The position numbers and the translations under genes are program-made. A stretch of 44,785 nucleotides of DNA from Rhodococcus zopfii NBRC 100606 = JCM 9919 (lineage in GTDB: Bacteria > Actinomycetota > Actinomycetes > Mycobacteriales > Mycobacteriaceae): the NCBI RefSeq assembly GCF_001895025.1, contig NZ_BCXI01000054.1:1-44785 (forward strand). Direction: 5' to 3'. Below, piece after piece: positions 38,097 through 44,785 of this stretch; position 1 is the stretch's first letter, and each line of letters starts with the position of its first letter. The notes beneath the pieces were generated by a model, which saw nothing but the letters and a program-made list of their open reading frames with translations, did no database searches and was not told the origin of the DNA.

Positions 38097-38176
38097 CGCA
38101 CACGGGACCGAAAATACTTCTCCGTTTCCGCATCCGTCGTTCGGGTATCCGGTCGGGGACGAGGAGGTCGGACGAG

Positions 38177-38761
38177 ATGCCTGTGTGGGGATGGATCTTG
38201 ATCGGGGTGCTTGCGGCGATCGCCGTGGTCGCGGTCGTTGCGGCGGTCGTCGCTGCGCGCGCGGCGCGCGGCCGCACGCGGACGGAGCACCTGAAGGAGC
38301 GGTTCGGTCCCGAGTACGAGCGGACCGTCGGCGAGGTCGGGGAACAGCGCGCCGCGGAGAACGAGCTCGCGGCGCGTGAGAAGAAGCGGGAAGCCCTCGA
38401 CATCGTGTCGCTCTCGCCCGAGGCGCGCGACAAGTATCAGGAGTCCTGGCGGACGGTGCAGACCGCGTTCATCGACGATCCCTCGAGTGCGGTCGGTGCT
38501 GCGGACCGCCTCGTCACCGACGTCATGCGACAGCGTGGCTACCCCGTCGACGACTTCGACAGGCGCGCGGCCGACATCTCGGTCGATCACCCGACGGTCG
38601 TCGACAACTACCGCGCCGCGCACGGCGTCTATCTGACGCAACAGAACGGCACTGTCCGCACGGAGGACCAGCGCGAGGCATTCGTCCACTATCGAACGCT
38701 CTTCGAGTCGCTACTCGCGCGGGAAAACGATCAGGACAACCCGAAGGAGGCGCGCGCATGA
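38177..38761 (+). CDS. Membrane-anchored protein of unknown function (tandem pair, first)
   Basis: A 194-residue protein with an N-terminal transmembrane helix (residues 4-30) followed by a basic stretch and a charged helical cytoplasmic part. The C-terminal half contains YQESWRTVQTAFIDDPSSAVGAADRLVTDVM, and this pattern recurs in the next gene. The start has GAGGAGG upstream, and its stop overlaps the next ATG by 4 bases. No family function is known to me. Confidence 0.8.
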   Translation: MPVWGWILIGVLAAIAVVAVVAAVVAARAARGRTRTEHLKERFGPEYERTVGEVGEQRAAENELAAREKKREALDIVSLSPEARDKYQESWRTVQTAFIDDPSSAVGAADRLVTDVMRQRGYPVDDFDRRAADISVDHPTVVDNYRAAHGVYLTQQNGTVRTEDQREAFVHYRTLFESLLARENDQDNPKEARA

Positions 38762-39258
38762 CCACCCAGGATCCGCATCCCGGGAGCACCGAAACGGCCG
38801 GGGGAGCAGAACCATCGAGTGAGGGCGCCCGATCGTCGACGCACCGAATCGACTCTGCGCCAGGGAAAAGCGGAGTCTCGGCAGGAGAGGCGGCTGCGGC
38901 GACGGCGAGCGCCGGTCCGTCGACCGGCGACATCGGCGCGCCGACCGCGCACGCCGAGACGACGTCCGCGGGGACCGAATCCGATTCTCGGCAAGAACTT
39001 TTCGCCGAGGTCGAGTTGTCGGGGCTCAGGTCCCGCTGGGACGAGGTCCAGGCGGGGTTCGTCGACGATCCCAGGGACTGCGTCCGGAAGGCGGACGGTC
39101 TGGTGTCCGATGTCGTCGAGCGGCTCACGAGCGGCTTCGCGGACGCGCGGTCGCGGCTCGAGGAGCAATGGGATCGGGGCGACGAAGCGTCCACGGAGGA
39201 TCTTCGTCTCGCGTTGAAGCGCTACCGTGAGTTCTTCCAGCGGTTGCTCTCGGTCTGA
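38758..39258 (+). CDS. Protein of unknown function (tandem pair, second, no membrane anchor)
   Basis: A 166-residue protein. Residues 1-80 are Ala/Ser/Thr/Glu-rich and probably disordered; residues 85-166 carry LRSRWDEVQAGFVDDPRDCVRKADGLVSDVV, homologous by eye to the C-terminal half of the preceding protein (RW/SW-x2-VQ-x2-F-DDP...AD-LV-V). Coupled by ATGA overlap to that gene, so the two may act together, one at the membrane and one soluble. Confidence 0.78.
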   Translation: MTTQDPHPGSTETAGGAEPSSEGARSSTHRIDSAPGKSGVSAGEAAAATASAGPSTGDIGAPTAHAETTSAGTESDSRQELFAEVELSGLRSRWDEVQAGFVDDPRDCVRKADGLVSDVVERLTSGFADARSRLEEQWDRGDEASTEDLRLALKRYREFFQRLLSV

Positions 39259-39321
39259 ACGGGACCGGTCGGGACGACGGGTCCGGCACCGGGAGAGCGG
39301 GACGAACTCGAAGGAGACGGC

Positions 39322-39690
39322 ATGCGGGGTCGGCGCGGGTTGCGAAGCGCCGCGGAACTCCCTTCCGGCTACCGGATCCATCGAACCGTCGATCTCGAGA
39401 AGGACAGGAAATTTGCCGTCGCGGTCCAGGGCCTTTTCGTGTTGGTGGCGCTCTGCGCCGTGGCGGCAGCCCTGTTGCTCGATGTGCCGCTGACCTCCGG
39501 TTGGAGCCCGGTCGTCACCGTCCCGGTGACCCTGCTCATGTGTCTGGTCTACATGGCCGTGCACGAAGCGACCCACGGGACCATCGGGCGACGTCGGACT
39601 CGATCTTTTCACGCCATGCGCGATTCTCCTTGCGTCGCAGGTGCGGAATCAGGGCCGTCAGTGCGGTGCGTGAATTGGCCACAAGGTTGA
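39322..39690 (+). pseudogene. Truncated HEATH-motif membrane protein (DUF3267-like zincin)
   Basis: Residues 1-90 look genuine: a soluble start (LPSGYRIHRTVDLEKDRK), two hydrophobic helices and AVHEATHG, an HExxH metal site in the position used by DUF3267 putative zinc peptidases. After about base 39583 the frame reads the antisense of another gene and has no membrane character, so the protein is cut in the middle of its zincin domain. It is preceded by the tandem pair and probably inactive. Confidence 0.6.
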
Positions 39691-39995
39691 CCTCGTTGGG
39701 ATATTGCATGCCGATCAACCGGTCGTCGATGTCGATCTGCACCCCGCGGGCCTGGCCGTAGTCGGGCAGGAACTGGGTGTACGGGAAGCTCGAGCCGATC
39801 GTCAGGAGGGTGTCGCACTCACGCATCATCTCGTAGCTGGGGCCGGGTACCCGGGAGGCCGATGAATCCGGTGACCCAAGGCATTTCGTCGGACAGCACG
39901 TCTTTGCCCAGCAGCGCTTTGGCGGCTCAGGCGCCGAGAGTGTCTGCGACCTGCTCGATCTCCCGGTGGGCCCCGGGGACGCCGTGGCGGATTCA
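39584..39995 (-). pseudogene. Relic of a TPP-dependent enzyme (pyruvate oxidase-like), central domain only
   Basis: Leftward translation gives the central domain of a thiamine-diphosphate enzyme of the PoxB/acetolactate synthase family: REIEQVADTLGA, AKALLGKDVLSDEMPWVTG, then MMRECDTLLTIGSSFPYTQF and ARGVQIDIDDRLIGM. There is an in-frame stop at 39927-39929 and a frameshift in the GGGG run at 39839-39842. Both the N-terminal part and everything beyond base 39584 are missing. It directly abuts the truncated DUF3267-like gene, so a deletion or rearrangement joined them. Confidence 0.7.
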
Positions 39996-40092
39996 CCCGC
40001 TCATCGTCCCCCACTGTTGCGTCATCGCAACCATTGCGCGACCCGCCCCACGGCAGTCGAAGGCCCGTACCCTCGCGGGCGGGGCCCGATGT

Positions 40093-40761
40093 TCACATCG
40101 GCCGGGTGGGCCCGGTGCTGTAGGGGAGGAATCGCACGGCGACGGTTAGCGTGACCGCGCCCACGGTCGCGATCCACAGCGCGTGCAGACCGAACATGCG
40201 GTGGGCGAGCGCGCCGAGAGTGGCCCCGGACACGAGCCCGGCCCACAGTCCCAGGTAGGGCAGCCAGGTCCACCGGGGTCCTCCGAATATCGCTGCGGCG
40301 AGGCGCTGTCCGATCTTGACCAGCGCGCCGGTCATGTAGGTCAGCGCCACGCTGGTTTCGCCGTCGCGCCGGAACACGTTGTTCTCCGCACCCATCGCCA
40401 GGGTCATGGCGACGACCGCCACCGGCGTCCAGCCGAGCCCCGCGGCCACCGCACCGACGAACAGCAGTGTGGACACCGCGGCCAGAACGGACGTTTTTCG
40501 GGTGCGGCGGTCCGGGCCGGTGGCTTCCGCGACGACGCCGCCGAGCACGACGCCGAGGAGGAACAGTCCGATGATCCCCGCGACGAGTGCGGCTTGCGAC
40601 CAGTTGCCGTCGGCGATGCCCACGCTCATGCGGGTGGAATTGCCGCTCATGAACGAGACGAACACACCGCCGAGGGTGACGAAACCGAGCGCGTCGACGA
40701 ACCCCGCGAGGGCGGACAGGGCGATTGCCAACCCCTGGAGTTTCCTTCCGTATCCGACCAC
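40093..40761 (-). CDS. DUF1275 family membrane protein (YoaK-like)
   Basis: A 222-residue six-helix membrane protein of DUF1275. LSALAGFVDALGFVTLGGVFVSFMSGNSTRMSVG near the start is the family signature, and LAMGAENNVFRRDGETSVALTYMTGALVKIG follows in the second half. Family function is not established. It lies between the pseudogene scar and the monooxygenase operon and is transcribed away from the latter. Confidence 0.9.
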   Translation of the reverse strand: MVGYGRKLQGLAIALSALAGFVDALGFVTLGGVFVSFMSGNSTRMSVGIADGNWSQAALVAGIIGLFLLGVVLGGVVAEATGPDRRTRKTSVLAAVSTLLFVGAVAAGLGWTPVAVVAMTLAMGAENNVFRRDGETSVALTYMTGALVKIGQRLAAAIFGGPRWTWLPYLGLWAGLVSGATLGALAHRMFGLHALWIATVGAVTLTVAVRFLPYSTGPTRPM

Positions 40762-41130
40762 GCTCGAATGCTAGTGACTCGGCAGGGATGAGGCACACGA
40801 CACCGCCGATTCCGCTTTCCTCGAAGCCTGATCGAGCCGGGATTCGCCGGGGGTGCACACCGCGGATCGACGAGCATCCCAGTCCGGCCAACCGGGATTC
40901 TCTTCTGTTGCGGCAGAACCTCTTTCGATCAGTCCGCGGATCGAGGGCGGCTTCGGCGGCGAGGCCGACCGGTCCGCGTTCGGCCGGTGCCTCGTCGCCG
41001 ACGTCGACCCGGCGGATCGGCACCCCCGCAGGTGCGACCCCGCGACCCCGCGTTGGGCCGCGCTTGGCCCGGTGTGCGGGCCCCTGTTCGGGGCCGGCGG
41101 AATCGACTTCCGCTGAATGGAAGAGCGTCG
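40762..41130. other. Intergenic stretch ahead of the monooxygenase operon
   Basis: These 370 bases have no supported gene. A rightward frame at 40853-41116 (88 codons, ending ...GPVCGPLFGAGGIDFR) and an antisense frame both remain open, but neither has a ribosome site or recognisable domain; a remnant is possible. No regulator gene of the type often linked to such monooxygenases is present here. Confidence 0.4.
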
Positions 41131-41159
41131 TTGTGACGCCCATCACCCGGTGCTCTAAT
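41131..41159 (+). promoter_or_regulatory. Candidate promoter of the monooxygenase operon
   Basis: TTGTGA (41131-41136), a 17-base spacer and TCTAAT (41154-41159) make a good sigma70-type promoter about 50 bases ahead of the first gene. A GAAGGAG ribosome site follows at 41195-41201. No sigma54 -24/-12 pattern was seen. Confidence 0.45.
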
Positions 41160-41209
41160 TCGGGAACCCCAACGCAGCGCGCGTCGGCCCCATTCGAAGG
41201 AGTCATCAG

Positions 41210-42736
41210 GTGCCCAGCCTTGAGCGGTCGCAGTGGTACGACCTCACGCGAGATATGAATTGGACGTTCACCTACGTCGACGAAAAGGACGTCTTTCCCG
41301 AGGAGCTTTCCAACAGCCACGGCGTTGCCGCCGAGGACTGGTGGTCCTGGGACGAGCCCTACAAGGTGACCTACACCGAGTACGTCCACAACCAGTTCGG
41401 CAAGGACGCCTCGGTCTACGCCGTCAACGCGGTCGTCGGCCGCTCCAAGATCTTCGAGTCCCTCGACCCCGGCTGGAAGTCGGCGATCATCGCCCACTAC
41501 GGCGCCATCGCAGTCCCCGAGTACACCGCCGGCATCGGTGAATCCCGGATGGGACGCTTCGGCCGCGCCGCCGCGTGGCGCAACATGGCGCTGTACGGCA
41601 CCCTCGACGAGACCCGGCACGGCCAGATCCAGACGTACTTCCCCTACGGCCTTCTGGCGAAGGAACCGCGGGCGGACTGGGCCCACAAGGCCTTCCACAC
41701 CAACGAGTGGGGGGCGCTCGCCGCCCGCAGCCTGTTCGACGACATGTTCGGCGCGAACGATGCGGTGTCCACCGCGATCCAGCTGACCTTCACCTTCGAG
41801 ACCGGCTTCACCAACCTGCAGTTCCTGGGCATGGCGGCCGACGCGATGCGGGTCGGCGACGTGGACTTCGGTTCGCTCATCTCCTCGATTCAGACCGACG
41901 AGGCACGGCACTCCCAGCAGGGTGAGCCGACGGTGAAGATCCTCATCGAGCAGGGGCACAAGGATGTTGCCCAGAAGCTGGTCGACCACATGTTCTGGCG
42001 CTCGTGGAAGGTCTTCGCGCTGCTGACCGGACTGTCGATGGACTACTACACGCCGCTGGAGCACCGCGCCCACTCCTTCAAGGAGTTCATGAGCGAGTTC
42101 ATCGTCAAGCAGTTCCTGGAGCAGTTCCGCGACTTCGGCCTGGAGAAGCCGTGGTACTGGGACGAATACTTCCTGCCGGAGCTCGACTGGCTGCATCACG
42201 CGTACCACCTCGGTGTCTACAACTGGCGTCCGACGGTCTGGTGGAACCCCGATGCCGGGGCCTCGCCGGAGGAGCGGGACTGGCTGGAGCAGAAGTACCC
42301 GGGCTGGAACGAGAACTTCGGACGGCACTGGGACGTCATGGGCGACAACATCCGGGCGGGCAAGCCGGAGGCGACCTTGCCCGAGACCCTGCCGATGGTC
42401 TGCAACATGTGCCACATCCCGATCTGCACGCCGGCCGGCTTCAACGCGGGCAAACTCGACAGCCCGCTGCCGCACACGCTGGTCCACGACGGACGCCAGT
42501 ACAACTTCTGCTCGGTGCCCTGCAAGTGGATCTTCGAGGAGTCCCCGGACCGGTTCAAGGGGCACACCAGCGTGATCGACCGGTTCCTCGGCGGCGAGAT
42601 CCAGCCGCCGGACCTGGGTGGCGCGCTCGCCTACATGAGCCTCTCGCCCGAGGAATGCGGCCAGGACGCGACCAACTACGAATGGGCCGCCGAGGCCTAC
42701 GTGCCTGGCAAGTTGCCTGTCGGCGCGGACAAGTGA
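41210..42736 (+). CDS. Soluble di-iron monooxygenase, hydroxylase alpha subunit (TmoA/IsoA-like)
   Basis: A 508-residue alpha subunit carrying the di-iron oxygen-activating site. By numbering it matches toluene-4-monooxygenase: Glu104, Glu134 and His137 (DETRHGQ), Glu197, Glu231 and His234 (DEARH). Pocket positions Ile100, Ala107, Gln141, Phe176, Leu192, Phe196, Thr201, Phe205 are conserved, but residue 103 is Pro where T4MO has Gly. The C-terminal part has a four-Cys knuckle (CNMC...FCSVPC) not complete in T4MO. GTG start with GAAGGAG. It hydroxylates or epoxidises an aromatic or alkene; isoprene, toluene and propene-type substrates are all possible. Confidence 0.95.
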   Translation: MPSLERSQWYDLTRDMNWTFTYVDEKDVFPEELSNSHGVAAEDWWSWDEPYKVTYTEYVHNQFGKDASVYAVNAVVGRSKIFESLDPGWKSAIIAHYGAIAVPEYTAGIGESRMGRFGRAAAWRNMALYGTLDETRHGQIQTYFPYGLLAKEPRADWAHKAFHTNEWGALAARSLFDDMFGANDAVSTAIQLTFTFETGFTNLQFLGMAADAMRVGDVDFGSLISSIQTDEARHSQQGEPTVKILIEQGHKDVAQKLVDHMFWRSWKVFALLTGLSMDYYTPLEHRAHSFKEFMSEFIVKQFLEQFRDFGLEKPWYWDEYFLPELDWLHHAYHLGVYNWRPTVWWNPDAGASPEERDWLEQKYPGWNENFGRHWDVMGDNIRAGKPEATLPETLPMVCNMCHIPICTPAGFNAGKLDSPLPHTLVHDGRQYNFCSVPCKWIFEESPDRFKGHTSVIDRFLGGEIQPPDLGGALAYMSLSPEECGQDATNYEWAAEAYVPGKLPVGADK

Positions 42737-42748
42737 GGGAGACGGAAC

Positions 42749-42994
42749 ATGGCACTTTTCCCGCTGCAGGGCATGTTCGACGGTGACTTCGTCTTGATGC
42801 TCGTCCCGGTCGACGACCAGGACACCATGACCCAGGTCGCCGAGAAGGTGGCCTACCACGTGGTCGGACGTCGCGTCCCCGCCCGGGACCGTCCCATGCA
42901 GGTCCGCTACAACTCCGTCCCCGTCGCGCCGGACGTCACCGTCACCGGCGCCGGTTTCGGTCCGATGGACGTCGTGGAAGTGGGGTACCTGTGA
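42749..42994 (+). CDS. Monooxygenase hydroxylase gamma subunit (TmoB-like)
   Basis: An 81-residue ubiquitin-like gamma subunit beginning MALFPLQGMFDGDFVLMLVPVD, in the TmoB/IsoB family. It binds the alpha-beta hydroxylase core. Located 12 bases after alpha; its TGA overlaps the ferredoxin start. Confidence 0.92.
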   Translation: MALFPLQGMFDGDFVLMLVPVDDQDTMTQVAEKVAYHVVGRRVPARDRPMQVRYNSVPVAPDVTVTGAGFGPMDVVEVGYL

Positions 42995-43380
42995 TGACCG
43001 AGGCGAACGTCGCCGCAGACGTCGACATCAAGTGGGTGGAAGTTCCCGAGGCGCACGACATCTGGGAAGGCGACATCGTCGATGCCGAGGTCGAGGGTGA
43101 GCAGGTCGTCATCGTGCACCACCTCGACGGCACGTACGCAGCCTTCCAGGGCCTCTGCCCGCACCAGGAGGTGCTCCTGGCCGACGGCAAGTGGGACGAG
43201 GAGACCTGTGTGCTGGCTTGCCCGGGCCACCTGTGGGAGTTCGACATGAAGTGTGGCGACGGCATCAACCCGAAGGGTTCGACGCTGTACCGCTACCGGG
43301 TCGAGGAGAACGACGGGGTCGTCCGGGTCGGGATCCCGCAGGACGGCGAAACTCACTACAACAAGTCCTACGAGAGCTGA
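42991..43380 (+). CDS. Rieske-type ferredoxin of the monooxygenase (TmoC-like)
   Basis: A 129-residue [2Fe-2S] Rieske ferredoxin that passes electrons from the reductase to the hydroxylase. Ligands are Cys and His in LCPHQE and Cys and His in ACPGHLWEF; the HGINPKG-like loop (DGINPKG) follows as in T4MOC. It starts GTG at 42991 or ATG at 42994, overlapping the gamma stop. The N-terminus is some 15 residues longer than TmoC. Confidence 0.93.
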   Translation: MMTEANVAADVDIKWVEVPEAHDIWEGDIVDAEVEGEQVVIVHHLDGTYAAFQGLCPHQEVLLADGKWDEETCVLACPGHLWEFDMKCGDGINPKGSTLYRYRVEENDGVVRVGIPQDGETHYNKSYES

Positions 43381-43389
43381 AGGCCACCC

Positions 43390-43701
43390 ATGACCGACAA
43401 CCACAGCGCCGCAACACATCTCGTCGGCCCGGTGATCCGCGGCTTCGACCCGGACCTGGCCGAGGCCGTGATGGCCGCCGTCGAGCGGGACAACCCCGAC
43501 CTGCCGGTGACCGTCGACGACCAGGGCGGCTACGTCCGAATCCACACTCCCGGCCGGTGTGTGCTCACGCGCGCCACCCTGGAGGACGAGCTCGGCTACA
43601 CCTACCCGATCACGCGACTCGAGCAGGCGCTGGCCTCGTTCTCGGGCCGCGTCCTCACCTCCGACGACAGCATCGAGTGGTACCTGGAGAGGAACAACTG
43701 A
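43390..43701 (+). CDS. Monooxygenase coupling/effector protein (TmoD-like)
   Basis: A 103-residue effector protein with the family pattern VGPVIRGFDPDLAEAV, ERDNPDLPVTVDDQGGYVRI and RATLEDELG, as in TmoD/IsoD. It has no cofactor; it docks on the hydroxylase and tunes oxygen activation. Ten bases separate it from the ferredoxin stop. Confidence 0.93.
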   Translation: MTDNHSAATHLVGPVIRGFDPDLAEAVMAAVERDNPDLPVTVDDQGGYVRIHTPGRCVLTRATLEDELGYTYPITRLEQALASFSGRVLTSDDSIEWYLERNN

Positions 43702-43702
43702 C

Positions 43703-44716
43703 ATGACCACCACCCCTGCAGGCCGCCGCAAGCAGCGCACCTGGAGCCAGTTCGGCGAGGTGAAGCGCAAGCCCACCCCGTACGAAGCCGTCACCGGCAA
43801 GTTCCACTACCACTTCCGCCGCGAGCCGGCTCCCTTCGAGCTCGACCCGGCGACGCCGATCAACACCTGGTACCTGAACAACCGCGAGGGCTCGCCGTTC
43901 CAGGTCGACGACTGGGAGGCGTTCCGCGACCCCTACAAGCTCACCTACCGCGACTACGTCGCGATGCAGCACGAGCGCGAGATCTTCGTCGACTCGCTGG
44001 TGGACCGCTCGGAGGCCAGCGGCCTCGTCGGCGGCCTGGACCCGGCGTGGGTCGCCACTCTCGCGGACGTCTTCGTACCGCTGCGCTTCCCGATCCACGT
44101 GCTGCAGATGGTGAGCCTGTACGTCGGCCAGATGGCCCCGTCGTCCTACATCACCAACTGCGCCCACTTCCAGGCCGCTGACGAGATGCGGCGGATCCAG
44201 CGGATCGCCTACTGGACCAAGGTGCTCGCCAACACCCACGGTGACGACATCGCCGAGACCGCGCGGAGCCGGGACATCTGGGAGTCCGACCCCGCCTGGC
44301 AGCCCCTGCGCAAGGCACTCGAAACCCTCCTGATCAGCTATGACTGGGGTGAGGCCTTCACGGCCCTCTGCGTCGTCGTCAAGCCCACGGTGGACACGCT
44401 GTTCAACGACTGCCTGAGCGACCTCGCAGCACAGAACGGCGACCGGTTCGTCGCCGAGCTGGCCGCGGAGTTCGCCCGCGACTCGGCCCGCAGCCGGGAC
44501 TGGACGCAGGCGCTGACGACCTATGCGCTCGAGCGGGACCCCTCGTTGTCCGAGGTGCTCGAAGGGTGGGTCTCGAAGTGGGTCCCGGTCGCCGACGAGG
44601 CGGTCGCCGCGCTGGCTCCGGCCCTCGGCCAGGCTCCGGTCCCGCTCGACCCGGCGGCTGTCGTGAAGAGGGCGGTGGCGACTCGCGATGAGTTCATCAT
44701 TGGCACCGCTATCTGA
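43703..44716 (+). CDS. Monooxygenase hydroxylase beta subunit (TmoE-like)
   Basis: A 337-residue beta subunit, structurally like alpha but without iron ligands. RTWSQFGEVKRKPTPYEAVT near the N-terminus and FRDPYKLTYRDYV are diagnostic of TmoE/IsoE. It forms the (alpha-beta-gamma)2 hydroxylase. Starts one base after the coupling-protein stop, and its 3' end overlaps the reductase start by 29 bases. Confidence 0.94.
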   Translation: MTTTPAGRRKQRTWSQFGEVKRKPTPYEAVTGKFHYHFRREPAPFELDPATPINTWYLNNREGSPFQVDDWEAFRDPYKLTYRDYVAMQHEREIFVDSLVDRSEASGLVGGLDPAWVATLADVFVPLRFPIHVLQMVSLYVGQMAPSSYITNCAHFQAADEMRRIQRIAYWTKVLANTHGDDIAETARSRDIWESDPAWQPLRKALETLLISYDWGEAFTALCVVVKPTVDTLFNDCLSDLAAQNGDRFVAELAAEFARDSARSRDWTQALTTYALERDPSLSEVLEGWVSKWVPVADEAVAALAPALGQAPVPLDPAAVVKRAVATRDEFIIGTAI

Positions 44717-44785
44717 CCCGGCGGTGGTCGGGCACTACCGCGTGACGGTCGAGCCGTCGGGTGATTCGTTCGTCGTCCGGCCCGG
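44688..44785 (+). CDS. Monooxygenase reductase, N-terminal end only (TmoF/IsoF-like)
   Basis: A frame starting ATG at 44688 reads into HYRVTVEPSGDSFVVRPG, the expected beginning of a plant-type [2Fe-2S] ferredoxin domain, and runs off the right edge. It occupies the place of the NADH:ferredoxin reductase in tmoABCDEF/isoABCDEF operons. GTG at 44724 is an alternative start that avoids most of the overlap with the beta gene. Confidence 0.75.
   Translation, partial: MSSSLAPLSDPAVVGHYRVTVEPSGDSFVVRP

Noticed and set aside
40022..42859. Leftward open frame of 945 codons antisense to the monooxygenase alpha gene and DUF1275
   Set aside because: It is a shadow of codon bias; it crosses the real promoter and the ends of unrelated genes.
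41210..44785. Propane (PrmABCD) or methane-type monooxygenase
   Set aside because: The gene order alpha-gamma-Rieske-coupling-beta-reductase and the presence of a Rieske ferredoxin are those of four-component toluene/alkene enzymes.

Overview
The window looks like chromosome of a high-GC actinomycete of the Rhodococcus type (Mycobacteriales). Codons are strongly G/C-ended, GTG starts and 4-base start/stop overlaps are common, and the gene families (MmpL/MMPL transporter, TIGR03086 DinB-like protein, lysG/lysE pair, COG4315 lipoprotein, soluble di-iron monooxygenase) fit that group. The assignment rests on gene content and composition; no 16S or other marker is present.

Layout. (1) 0.2-10.1 kb: two divergent operons around an IclR regulator. 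Leftward: a TcuA-like flavoprotein dehydrogenase, an MHS-family MFS carrier and an aldehyde dehydrogenase. Rightward: iclR, a class III CoA-transferase, a short citrate-synthase-fold citryl-CoA-lyase-like protein and a short aconitase paralogue, all joined by 4-base overlaps. Read together they suggest a route that imports a tricarballylate-like acid, desaturates it to an aconitate-type acid, hydrates it, activates it with CoA and cleaves it to acetyl-CoA plus oxaloacetate. This is the best candidate for an undescribed system here. (2) 10.1-11.15 kb: about 1 kb without an intact gene, holding a strongly folded RNA-like segment and decayed coding remnants. (3) 11.2-16.2 kb: amino-acid permease, two tiny unknown proteins, a YceI protein, a sterol-desaturase-family enzyme divergent from an Rrf2 regulator, and a TetR regulator. 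(4) 16.2-22.2 kb: an MMPL exporter and a heterodimeric ABC exporter. (5) 22.3-27.3 kb: ROK regulator, methyltransferase, lysG/lysE, and a CDF metal transporter behind a PPOX-like flavoprotein. (6) 27.4-35.3 kb: a P-type cation ATPase, then a queuosine neighbourhood (tgt, yhhQ, gluQ) enclosing two membrane proteins with low-complexity N-termini and a clear terminator. (7) 35.4-39.3 kb: a channel-like membrane protein with its TetR regulator, a TIGR03086 protein, a lipoprotein, and a tandem pair of related unknown proteins. (8) 39.3-40.8 kb: a scar where a truncated HEATH-motif membrane protein abuts a truncated, frameshifted TPP-enzyme relic, followed by a DUF1275 protein. (9) 41.2-44.8 kb: a four-component, toluene/alkene-type soluble di-iron monooxygenase operon (hydroxylase alpha, gamma, Rieske ferredoxin, coupling protein, hydroxylase beta, start of the reductase) that runs off the right edge.

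Only families recognisable by motif are named. Substrates of the catabolic cluster and of the monooxygenase are inferred, not shown.
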